Below, piece after piece: positions 38,051 through 50,600 of a DNA stretch of 64,000 nucleotides; positions within the stretch are counted from its first letter, which is position 1, and each line of letters opens with the position of its first letter. The translations under genes and the position numbers were made by a program. Source of the DNA: Branchiostoma floridae. Taxonomy: Eukaryota; Chordata; Leptocardii; Amphioxiformes; Branchiostomatidae. The notes beneath the pieces were generated by a model that was given only the letters and a program-made list of their open reading frames with translations, did no database searches and was not told the origin of the DNA. The stretch spans positions 31,902,560 to 31,966,559 of the forward strand of contig NC_049982.1 in NCBI RefSeq assembly GCF_000003815.2. Direction: 5' to 3'.

Positions 38051-38589
38051 ACAAATATTCTGTATCTGTATCTATATAGCGGTATAACCGCCCTTCGGCG
38101 GCGTAACACACCAGCTTCGCAGGCACGCGGCGCGGTAGCAGCTGGTTATATTACACTGAACGACCTGTCAACCTAACTTCTGCAAGTGTTCTTTATTTGA
38201 AACTATCCAGAGAAGATGCCCGTACTGTGCTTGCTGATAACATATTACACTCCACGATAGTTCTGGGAAAATATACGAATTTTTGAACACATCGATCCTG
38301 GGATGGTAACTCTGGTACTTGAAGTCATGGCTGTTTGTTCTTTCTTGAGCTGGTATTATATACTTTTCAGTTATTATTATATTGTAATCCAACTCAATGC
38401 TGAGCAAACAAATTAAAGTTTTTCGAAATGTATGATAATGTCGTGGCTGTTGTGTTCGTGCAATTAGGGATAAGGTAATGAATGGTTGTTAATTTGGTCA
38501 GGATTGTATTCGTAGGCTGATAAGCTATGGTGCTGATGGATGGATAGATGCATGGTCTGAGAACAGGCAACGTAGCAGCAGAAACGTTC

Positions 38590-38855
38590 CCGCGTCTGAT
38601 GGCGCATAGGGCGGCGCCCATCTCCGTTTCAGTAGCCCTGGGCCACACAACTTTGTTCAATCACCACAGCAGGGGACTAGACCACAGGTAACGGTGTGTG
38701 TTCAACTTCCATACTCTTTCCCGAATGCTGAGTGCTAAGCAGAGAAAGCAGCATGTGCCATTTCTAAAGTCTTTGGTATGACTCGACCGGGGATCGAACT
38801 CACGACCTACCGAATGCAAGGCGAACACTCTACCCACTCGGGCATTGCACCGGTT
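38590..38855 (-). mobile_element. tRNA-derived SINE, family A, copy 3
   Basis: Close to the 6664-6923 copy (ctgatggcgcatagggcggc ... cgacctaccgaatgcaaggc ... gcattgcaccggtt). Head at the right, so transcribed leftward. Confidence 0.75.
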
Positions 38856-39086
38856 AGAAAAGTGGTAGCACACAGATTTAAGGACAGAACAGAAATGTTC
38901 TCCAGTATTCTGCTTTCTGTATTCTTCTGATTTTAACAGTATTCTACTGATTTCTCCTATATTCTCATTCACCTGCTAATTCTATTGTACTGCTTTGTAC
39001 TATGTTTTCGCGGTTTCTACTTTATTCTCCTGCTTTCTACGATATTCTGGGTGAAGTAACGCAAAACCTTATTTTGAATTTATTAG

Positions 39087-40328
39087 GATAATCAGTGTGA
39101 ATGTGAGTTCAGCACCAGGGACAGGACCAGTGTGAGGTCAGTAGGAGGATAATGAGCCTGAATGTGTGTTCAGCACCAGGGACAGGACTAGTGTGAAGTC
39201 AGTAGGAGGATAATCACCGTGAATTTTATTTCAGCACCAGGGACAGGACCAGTGTGAAGTCAGTAGGAGGATAATCAGTGTGAATGTGAGTTCAGTACCA
39301 GGGACAGGACCAGTGTGAAGTCAGTAAGAGGATAATCAGTGTGAATGTGAGTTCAGCACCAGGGACAGTGTGAAGTCAGTAGGAGGATAATCAGTTTGAA
39401 TGTGAGTTCAGGGACAGGACCAATGTGAAGTTAGTAGTAGGATAATCAGTGTGAATGTGATTTCAGCACCAGGGAAAGGACCAGTGTGACGTCAGTAGGA
39501 GGATAATCAGTGTGAATGTGAGTTCAGTACCAGGGACAGGACCAGTGCAAAGCCAGTAGGAGGATAATCAGTGTGAATGTGATTTCAGCACCAGGGAAAG
39601 GACCAGTGTGGAGTCAGTAGGAGGATAATCAGTGTGAATGTGAGTTCAGTACCAGGGACAGGACCAGTGCAAAGCCAGTAGGAGGATAATCAGTGTGAAT
39701 GTGAGTTCAGCACCAGGGACAGGACCAGTGCAAAGCCAGTAGGAGGATAATCAGTGTGAATGTGAGTTCAGCACCAGGGACAGGACCAGTGCAAAGCCAG
39801 TAGGAGGATAATCAGTGTGAATGTGAGTTCAGCACCAGGGACAGGACCAGTGCAAAGCCAGTAGGAGAATAATCAGTGTGAATGTGAGTTCAGCACCAGG
39901 GACAGGACCAGTGTGAAGTCAGTTGTAGGATAATCAGTGTGAATGTGAGTTCAGCACCAGAGACAGGACCAGTGTGAAGTCAGTAGGAGGATAATCAGTG
40001 TGAATGTGAGTTCAGCACCAGAGACAGGACCAGTGTGAAGTCAGTAGGAGGATAATCAGTGTGAATGTGAGTTCAGCACCAGGGACAGGACCAGTGCGAA
40101 GCCAGTAGGTGGATAACCAGTGTGAATGTGAGTTCAGCACCAGGGACAGGACCAGTGCAAAGCCAGTAGGTGGATAACCAGTGTGAATGTGAGTTCAGCA
40201 CCAGGGACAGGACCAGTGCAAAGCCAGTAGGTGGATAACCAGTGTGAATGTGAGTTCAGCACCAGGGACAGGACCAGTGCAAAGCCAGTAGGTGGATAAC
40301 CAGTGTGAATGTGAGTTCAGCACCAGGA
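39087..40328 (+). repeat. Minisatellite, 61-bp unit, about 20 copies
   Basis: The unit starts gataatcagtgtgaatgtga, continues gttcagcaccagggacagga and ends gtcagtaggag. Early copies carry tgtgaagtcagtagg; many later ones carry tgcaaagccagtagg, and the last four use aggtggataacc. One unit near 39361 lacks about eight bases. Lies between the convergent Gal3ST and RCC1 genes. Confidence 0.9.
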
Positions 40329-41105
40329 AACTCAACTTCATACATTGGAATTTGGTTCCCTCTGCTTGCAAAAAAATACACATATACCTTCTGCAATCAT
40401 TTTCAGATTTCCACCTAAGTTAATTTCAGGCAAGGTAGTCTGCATAACGTAACGTAACATCGAAGAGAAGATAGGATACTTCACAGATTCCTTTGTAGCG
40501 AAATGGACCATTGTTTTGAGTATCGCCCATTCACAAACGCTTAAGGTGCACACGAACGCATTAGCTAAATACAAGACTCTTATCCCATCTAACCCTTAGG
40601 TAAAATTGTACGGACCTAAAAATGCACAAAATAAAACAACTGACAAGACAAGGTTTGAGTACTTGCCACATCTTAATCACATTGTATTGTTCTTTCACAT
40701 AAACTGTTCTGTACAAGTACGGAACAAGAAAATTGATAACAAATATCAGGGCTAATATCTACAGAATAGTTGGGTCTAACATGGTTAAATTTCAATGCTT
40801 AATTAGGTTAATTAATTAAAAAATTTCCAAACAAATGTAAACCTACAGCAATCACACCTGTACATTCTTGCTATTGACATGCATACAATATATCATATAC
40901 AACTATAATGTACATTACTTCATAAAGCTAATTAAGACTTGAACCATTTATACAAAGATGTCCTATATGGAGAATCCAAATAGATAAATAAATAAATAAA
41001 TAAATGGGATATTAAAACAGGACAGTATAGGTTATAAATACATAGCCTTCGAGACCTGCTTGGCTGTGGTGCTTAGCTATGTTTATACTGTGATTGTGTC
41101 AGCTC

Positions 41106-41656
41106 TAAATGACAAACATTGTACAGCTAGGCAGCTGCTGCAAATGACAAAAATTGTACAGCTAGACAGCTGCTATAAATGGCAAACATTGTACAGCTAG
41201 GCAGCTGCTATAAATGGCAAACAATAAACATTATACAGTTAGGCAGCTGCTATAAATGGCAAACATTGTACAGCTAGACAGCTGCTATAAATGGCAAACA
41301 TTGTACAGCTAGGCAGCTGCTATAAACGGCAAACATTAAACATTATGTCGTTTATACATATTATACACATTAAACATTATGTCGTTTATAGCAGCTAGGC
41401 AGCTGCTATAAACGACAAACATTGTACAGCTAGACAACTGCTATAAGTGGCAAACATTGTACAGCTAGGCAGCTGCTATAAATGGCAAACATTAAAAATT
41501 ATACAGCTAGATAGCTGCTATAAATGACAAACATTGTACAGCTAGATAACTGCTATAAATGGCAAAATTGTACAGCTAGGCAGCTGCTATAAATGGCAAA
41601 CATTGTACAGCTAGACAGCTGCTATAAATGGCAAACATTCTATAGCTAGGCAGCTG
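41106..41656. repeat. Tandem array, unit about 35 bp, running into the RCC1 stop codon
   Basis: The unit is ggcagctgctataaatggca followed by aacattgtacagcta; about 14-15 copies with one rearranged stretch near 41330-41400. The final unit (tctatagctaggcagctgtg) contains the RCC1 stop and last alanine codons. Confidence 0.85.
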
Positions 41657-44600
41657 TGATGTTGTCTTTGTCTCTGGCCAGCATCACGGTGTGCTGTCCT
41701 CCCCCAGACACAAGGACAACATCTCTGTTCTCCAGCTGTCTCCCAGTCATTTTTGTCGGCACCCAGACGTCATCATCATTGCTCTGTGCCAGCTGCAGGT
41801 TGGTACCCATTCCCCAGGAGTACGGCTCACCTAGAATGAAAAAAAAGAACAAAAACATTTATAAGAGGCAACAGTATAACTCCGGACGAACACTTTAATT
41901 CCGGAAAACCTTAATTCATTTTAAAATAGATTGACCAGACGAATTAATATTTGTAGGTATGATATATCAAAAGATGATGAACATATAGGTTGCAATTAGA
42001 TGTCTCCATAAAGAAGGCCTATTCTGCATAATTCTGGTGATTCTGCCAGAATTCTAGCTGTGAGTCAGAATTCTGTCAAAATTCTGGGAACCTGAGAATT
42101 CTGCAGACCTTTCTTCAGACCAATTTGAATGCATCTAGACCACATCAATTCAATCTGATGGTTACCAGCTTGTAAAAATTAATGCTAGGAGATCAACATA
42201 AAAACAGAGTATGGGGGGAATGATGTTGACTTTATTGACAATGAGACAAGTCATTACAAGGGTCTGCCTAGGCAACTTTGGGCTGGTAGCGGCAGAACCT
42301 ACAAAGATGCGGACGAACATACAAAGAATTTATAACAAGAAACAATACAATATAATGCAATAAAATAATCGATAACTATAAAAAGTCATGCAACTTTGCA
42401 GATATGAAAGAAATTGATCTATATCATATAGCAATAGCTTACTTAAAAGCGCCCAGAGCAATTTTAGAGCATTAAAATTACAAATATTCTGGATGAGACA
42501 ATCGGTATGATATTGACATTTACTTCACCATACTAGCACATTTGTATCATTATTTCGTACTTTCAGCATTTAAAAGGTCGCACAAACAGGCCGCAGACAA
42601 ACCCATTTGATTTATTACATCCTACAATAAATCAGTACAGGATCGAGCCACCAACGGTTTCCCGTCGGTAATTTTCGATGATTTTCGAACGCGTGAGGTC
42701 ACAGAGCGAATTGAATCTGATTCGCCCGTTTGCAAATCGAAAGCTGATTCGAACAAATGATGATATCTCCGGAAGCTTTCGGGACTCATCGGTCATGTTC
42801 ACGTGCGTTCCGACAATTTGCAGCACTCAGATTTTCAATGAGTTCTTACCACCCAACGACGTCTCATCTTTGCTCAATGAAGATTGATATGTAATGAGAT
42901 AGTGTTATTTAGCATTACTGCATATAAAAATGACTTGAAAATTGAATTTAAAAATCGCTCTGGGCGCCTTTAAAAGATTGGAGTAGGTGGAAGGTCAGTG
43001 TACTATCTATATACTATGAGTTTGATATTAAAATCGTGACAAGAGGTGGCTTCTGCAACGGGCATAAATTTTAGTCTGAAACTGTTTCGAAAGCAAGTCC
43101 TTAAGAAGGTTTTACCATTTTTGGTGACAGCAAACGACACTGATGACCCAGTAGCCACACCACAGATGTTCCTGAGTTCCGTGAGCTGTGTGGGTTTGGT
43201 GACTTCCTTGTCCATGTCTTCTCCCAGGCCCAGTCTGCCATACTGTCCTCTACCCATCACATATACCTCACCTGAAACACAAGAGTGAATGAATGAATGA
43301 ATGAATGAATGAATGAATGAATGAATGAATGAATGAATGAATGAATGAAGACCTTTATTGTACGTTTTTTCTTTCCAACAAGCTACGTACAGGTCAAGGT
43401 GAATAGAATACATCTAGTGATTCTGAGTACAATTTGTGTAGAGTGTATATATGACTAAGACTACAAAGTATAAAGTAAACAAAATGTACTAGTCTTCACA
43501 GGTTCAACTTTTTCTCGCTTTGTAAGAAAGTTGTAAATGTAGTTGCTGGTGGAGTTTAGAATACATGGTTTGTCTAATTGCATGAGGAATGTTAATTTTT
43601 CAGTGTGATTTAAATATTGAAAGAATGGAAACTTATCTTGTACAAATTTGAAGAAGATATTTCTCTCATCGTTGTATAGTGAACAGTTAAGAATAAAATG
43701 ACACTCGTCTTCTATCTTGTTTAAGTTATAATATTGACAAATTCCTTGCTGGTGAGGAATGCGGTTGTGTCTACCTTTTTCAACATGCAGTTTGTGTGAA
43801 CTAACACGGAGTTTTGTGATGGCTGTTCTATGTCGAGTGTTTGGGATACTAAGATATTTCTCCTCGTGGTAAGACGTTTTGAGTAGTCTATATGTGCGTA
43901 ATTTGCTGTTATTACGCATTTCTGTTGTGAAAGATTGGAAGTACATGTCTTTGAAATATAGTTATGTAACTATATAATAGTGAAAGTTATATATCGATCC
44001 AATCTAGGTCACTGAAGAGCTAGTCTTCCACTGGTTGTGACAGAGAGGACAGATGCTGTGCACAGTTTTTACAGGTTCATAGTACCAGGGAAATTCCCCT
44101 AGCTCTTTTGCAAAGTACAATTGACAGTGGACCACAGCTTAACATCCTGTCGTAAGATCTGAAACCTTTTCAAGTAGCGAGCGACACAGCCGGGATCAAA
44201 CTCTAGTTTTAGGCCAGAGGCAGGGATGCTTACCACTGGACTATGTATGCTACCTAGGATTCGTGACTTTTTCAGATATCATTTAAATTCAGCAAAAATT
44301 AGTTTTCAGAGCTATCTGCAGTTTCCATTTGCAGTATGATACTAAATTCCATCACTCTGATCACCCAACATACAATATCATCTTTATCATGTTGTAACAT
44401 GACAAGTTTATGTATTGAGGACGTAAAATGTGATTTTAGAGAAGATGCCAAGGGAAACATTTTATATTACCCACATTTTATAAACATAGTCCTTTGGGAA
44501 TGATATTCCACTCACCAGAATGTAGAAAGAGACTTCTGAATGCCTGAATTCTTTGCAAGGTATTCATGATTATGTTCCTTTAAAGAATCTAGAAATCAGG

Positions 44601-47600
44601 GCTTTTTTTCAAAAGAGGCAAACAAGGGCTCTGCGCCCTCATGCCCTGACCATGCAACTCTTTAATATGGGAGTAGATCCCCAATCAATAAGTTCTGATA
44701 GACCAGGGATGATACGAGGGGTGATCAATAAGTCCTCGGCCTCACCCAGAAATAATATGCACAAGTCAGATTTCGAAGCACAACTTCATAGGTCAACTTT
44801 TATCAATATCCACCAAATTTCAATTCATTGGAGCCATTACTTTCCATGCATTCGTTTTTTGCAAATCAGAAGGTAAGAATGTCACACCCCTTGCAATTTT
44901 TTTTGAGAAAAATTACTCAAGAAAGAAAACCAGGCCTACCGTCTGCTGACAAGGCCACTGTGTGATGCTGCCCTCCCACGATCTGAGTCCATCTCTTGCC
45001 CGAGAGTGACTCCACTTTTTCAGGTACATACCTCGCTGCATCACCATCCAATCCTGACCAAGAAATATCAATAAATTATGTCGCTCAGATTGATTTTCAA
45101 ATGATTACGCAGACATGCAAATCCTACATCTGATACATCTGTGACGTATTGAGAGTTTTTTTAAAATTTCTTGAGAAAACGTAACGTTAGTTCACCTTTA
45201 TCCGTTGGGTAACCTATATCCGTTGTTCTTAAAACAGGGCATTTGGATATAAGTAAGTTGACAGTGGTTTCAACCGTAACATTTTGAAAATATTGAAATT
45301 TGAAACCATTGTCCGTCGACCTGATACCATAATCCAAAGACCAACGGATATAGGTTACCCCACGGATAAAGGTGAGCTAGTGTTAACACAACTAAGTCCA
45401 TTTCACACATAACATGGATGCTCCACTCTTGGGGATATGCCATACTTAGGTTCCTGACTTTTCGCCACGTTCCAACGTTCACTTCCAGCCAGCCTACAGC
45501 AGAAATTTGGACGTGTCTGCGTGCTCCAAAATCCGTCGGATTCACTACGAGTTCGTACGGAGGCGGTACTTATCACATACGGATCCCAAAAGATTGCCCA
45601 CGTTTTGGCACGTAGACAGCACGTATTGTGCCCTTAGCTTTAGGTTCCTGACTTTTCCCCATATTCCAACGTTCACTTCCAGCCAGCCTACAGCAGAAAT
45701 TTGGACGCAGGTCAGCTCAACCTTTGCATCCTGTCAGTCTCAAGTTACAGCATGGGGACAAACTTGGACCACACTGGGCCAATGGTTACAAGCTTGCACA
45801 AAAAACACACACCAAGAGAAACAAACAGAAAACAATACTACCATTTTCAAATGTGTTATATAATAAACGTCTTACCCATTTGGTAGTAGTTGTTCATTCC
45901 AAAAGCGTACACGTCTTCCTTGTCGTCTGAGATGGCGAACGTGTTGTGGCTCCCGCAGAAGACGTCGGCAAACTTCATGTGGCTTTTCCTGGAGCCCATC
46001 TTACCCTTCATCCTGACCGGGGCAGGGTCAAGGAGGAGGCCTGCAAAATAACAGGGGGGGGGGGGGGGGTCATTTCAGCTGTTACCATGTCTTTCACATA
46101 GTAAGGTTCTTTAGAAACTGAACCAAGGAGTACTTTACGTTTCGATGTCTATCAGACACCATCATCAGGGTAGAATGACTGGAAACTACTTCTTGCTGCT
46201 CCTTATAGCCGATGTAGGTGGCGCTGTAGCAACAAGAATACCGTCCCAAACGTGGCTCAGCTTGTATCCCCCCCTCGTCTCTGTTCATGACTGGAGCTGA
46301 TTTTCTGATGTTTGGATCAGATTTGGTGTCTGATAGACATCGAAACCTTGGTTGTGCCTTAAGAACCTTACTATATGAATAATTGCCAACCTGTTACTAT
46401 GTCTTTTTGCAAACTCTCATTACTTACTGTAGGATGAAAGTGGACAACTTTAGAATGAGCATGCCATGAAGCATAATGATAGCTGCTAAAACAATTCAGC
46501 CTTGAAACAGCTCACCTTTCCCATTAAAACAATGGAGACAGCCTTGGCTCAAAACCTAAGGCCTAGGGAAAAAATGTTGTGTTTCCTGTTTCCCTACCTT
46601 AGTGACCATAGGAAATAATCTCCAAGCAGATCTTGCTGTGGCAAATGCGGAAGCTCATTCCGCAGTTCACTACGTCAACGATAGACNNNNNNNNNNNNNN
46701 NNNNNNNNNNNNNNNNNNNNNNNNNNNNNNNNNNNNNNNNNNNNNNNNNNNNNNNNNNNNNNNNNNNNNNNNNNNNNNNNNNNNNNNNNNNNNNNNNNNN
46801 NNNNNNNNNNNNNNNNNNNNNNNNNNNNNNNNNNNNNNNNNNNNNNNNNNNNNNNNNNNNNNNNNNNNNNNNNNNNNNNNNNNNNNNNNNNNNNNNNNNN
46901 NNNNNNNNNNNNNNNNNNNNNNNNNNNNNNNNNNNNNNNNNNNNNNNNNNNNNNNNNNNNNNNNNNNNNNNNNNNNNNNNNNNNNNNNNNNNNNNNNNNN
47001 NNNNNNNNNNNNNNNNNNNNNNNNNNNNNNNNNNNNNNNNNNNNNNNNNNNNNNNNNNNNNNNNNNNNNNNNNNNNNNNNNNNNNNNNNNNNNNNNNNNN
47101 NNNNNNNNNNNNNNNNNNNNNNNNNNNNNNNNNNNNNNNNNNNNNNNNNNNNNNNNNNNNNNNNNNNNNNNNNNNNNNNNNNNNNNNNNNNNNNNNNNNN
47201 NNNNNNNNNNNNNNNNNNNNNNNNNNNNNNNNNNNNNNNNNNNNNNNNNNNNNNNNNNNNNNNNNNNNNNNNNNNNNNNNNNNNNNNNNNNNNNNNNNNN
47301 NNNNNNNNNNNNNNNNNNNNNNNNNNNNNNNNNNNNNNNNNNNNNNNNNNNNNNNNNNNNNNNNNNNNNNNNNNNNNNNNNNNNNNNNNNNNNNNNNNNN
47401 NNNNNNNNNNNNNNNNNNNNNNNNNNNNNNNNNNNNNNNNNNNNNNNNNNNNNNNNNNNNNNNNNNNNNNNNNNNNNNNNNNNNNNNNNNNNNNNNNNNN
47501 NNNNNNNNNNNNNNNNNNNNNNNNNNNNNNNNNNNNNNNNNNNNNNNNNNNNNNNNNNNNNNNNNNNNNNNNNNNNNNNNNNNNNNNNNNNNNNNNNNNN

Positions 47601-50600
47601 NNNNNNNNNNNNNNNNCACAGCAAGATCTGCTTGGAGATTACATAGGAAAGCCTGCCGAGCCTTGACTTTTTTGGGTGGACAGTGGAGTCACATACCTTC
47701 CAGTTAGAATGTTTATTCAGCCTTCTTGCTATTGAAGTAAAACACTGCTTGTCCCTAAGGATAAATGTATCTAACACAAAATTAAAGTATGACATTGAAG
47801 GACAAAAAAAATAAAAAAAAGATAATCTCTACTTACTGACCCTATTCTTTAGGACTGAAACAGGAAACACGGCCCGTGGTAGTATGTAGGCTGGCTTTGT
47901 GACACACTTTCTTTTCTTTCGTCATTTCTATTACGCCCGCGCATTCTATTAATTGGTTAAAAAGATTCTGACAACAAAAGAATAAAGTTTAACATTTATT
48001 CATCTCTTGCCTTTTGTTAGCAACATTTTGTGTTACCTTGTCCACGTGCAAGAGGTCATGCAGGGTTCATTATCATAGATTTATTCACTCAGGCGATCAC
48101 ACGAGCCTCTCTTATAAGTGACAGGGACAGTTTTGGGGCAAAAAATACACAAGACCCTCTGATGATCTCAAAATTGGCCTACCTTCCAGCGATCGTGAAG
48201 TACGTCCGAAGAACGTACATGATGTGACGGGTATAAGCAATGACTGAGGCACACATATTGTACTTACTGCGTCCCTTGCGGCCCCCTCTGACCGTAAAAC
48301 ACTCGGCGATTCTCCCTAGTTCGCCCTGTTCTCCGCAGCCAAAAGTGTAAAGGTCTCCGTCCTCAGTCAGACAGGCCACATGGCTCTCACCGCTGGAGAT
48401 CTTCAGTACTCGTGCTGAGAGGGGGATCTCTACTGGTCTGGGCTGGACCTTACCGTCACTGGTCAAGCCAAACTGACCATTGTTGTCCTGTTGGGAGAAA
48501 AGTTACCGTTTTTCACCAGTTTCGTGTATGTGTTAGACAAGCCGGAACAAGCGGCTCACACCGCTGGAGATCGTAAATTTACAACATATAGAACATGACC
48601 ATTATTTTTTGGCAAAAGATTGGGGTCTGTATTACTGAGTTACCTGGTAATAGTAATAAGTAACGTTAAACTAAAGGGCACAACCCGCCATACGTGAAAT
48701 TTGTAACCTTATGTTTTTTTTTTGAGGCCACGTCCGTCACGTATTTCTCAAAACGTGGGGAACTGCTGGCAAGAGCAGGGAGGGAATACGGCAACACGGC
48801 AACACAATGTTTTGCCTGCACGTAAAGTCCTATGGCGTGTCTGTGTACTTAAGTACCTACGAGTTCGTACGGAGGCGGTACTTACCACTTACGGATCCCA
48901 AAAGATTGTCCACGTTTTGGCACATAGACAGCACGTATTTACACGTACGGCGGGTTGTGCCCTTAGCTTTACAACAATACTCTGAGCCTGTGACCCTTCT
49001 TGTCTACAAACGTAGCATCAGAGAATCACACACAAACACACTATCCAGTTTATCGTCTGTTGTTTCCCATCACGCGAGGGTTAGCAAGCTTGGACGGCAA
49101 CTCTGCATTGTGTATTTCGGGCATGACTGAAACACAGACAAGCAAGCAACAAGAACATCTTTCGTACTGACTTGTTTCCCTTTGCGCAACTTAACAAAAA
49201 GGATTTTGAATCTCTTTTAGGTAAAATATCCCCTTTAAGTACATTCTTTACCCATGTTATACAAGCATGGTTGAAGTACCAACTTAGGCCACCTGAGGGG
49301 GCGGTTGAGGTGAAGCAGCAGCTTCTGCATCTAAATTCAAATATAACTATCAGTGGTAAGCCTTTCTTTTCACAGGTATTTCTTAGTAGGGGGGTCATAT
49401 TTGTAAACGACATGTTAGACGCAGAAAACAACTTCTTATCATGTGTTAATTTTGCTACAAAATTTGGAGTAGTGTGTCCTGAATTCAAATATAATCAACT
49501 TATGTCTGCTATTCCCCCGTTGTGGAAGGCTAAGCTGAAATTGAATTCTCCAAGTTTGGGTGTCTGTCTTCCTGTATGTAGAAACATAGGCTGGCTTTGT
49601 AACTGTAATATTAATAAGTGTCTGTATCAATTCTCCATGAACGAAGCCAGTCTATGGGGCTCATCTGAAAGAATTAAACTTTCTTGGGAAGAATATTTTG
49701 ACACCCCACTACCATGGCAAAATATATATAGTTTACCTTATAAACTTTCGATTGATTCATATACTCGAATATTTCAATATAAACGTTAACTATTATTTAA
49801 ATTTTTACCTTGCAATAAAATATTATATTTATGGGGTTTGATAGACTCCCCATTATGTAGCCTCTGTAACAAGGAAGACGAAACTGTCGTCCACCTTTTT
49901 TGGGACTGTTGTGTAACTTCAAATTTTTGGCGTCAGGTGGACGAATGGTTTTTCAATATAAATGATACTCATTTGCATATTAATGCTCTCAGTATAATGT
50001 TCGGTATCTCTAGTGATCGTTGCCCGGTTCTGTCGAATCTTATCCTCCTTTTAGGCAAAATATTTGTCTTTAAAAATCGTAAGCATTCTTTAAATTTGTC
50101 TGCTTTCATATCCTTTGTTTCATATTTTCATAAATTAGAAAAAAACATAGCAATTCGGCAAGGCAAACTGCTTAAACACAGGGGGAAGTGGGGAAACTTA
50201 AATAACGTATTTTCTGTCAGCACTATGTATAGTGATATTGTTGCATGAATATGGGCAAAGGGGTTTTTGCTTTTATTTCGTGGTTTTTACATGTGCTTTG
50301 TTAAAGTATTTGTAGCTACCATGCTTTCTTTTTGTTGTTTGTTTTGCAAAAAGTAATAAAGAATGATTGAAAAAAAAAAAAAAAAAGCAACAAGAATGAG
50401 TAACTAAAGCTAAGGGCACAACCCACCATATGTGCAAATACGTGCCAAAACGTGGGCAATCTTTTCAGATCCGTAAGTGGTAAGTACCGCCTCCGTACGA
50501 ACTCGTAGGGAATCCGACAGATTTTGGAGCTCGCAGACACGCCGTAGAACTTAACGTGCAGGCAAAACTTTGTGTGCCATCGGGCTGCGGATTCACCCCC

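Noticed and set aside
39087..40328. Regular array resembling a CRISPR
   Set aside because: Units are contiguous with no unique spacers, and the context is an animal genome; it is a minisatellite.
46599..47795. Long open frames on both strands
   Set aside because: They run through the N gap and translate to X; not evidence of coding.
49172..50248. Two adjacent host genes on the plus strand
   Set aside because: They are one frame of an L1/Tx1 LINE split by a stop, bounded by target duplications and poly(A).
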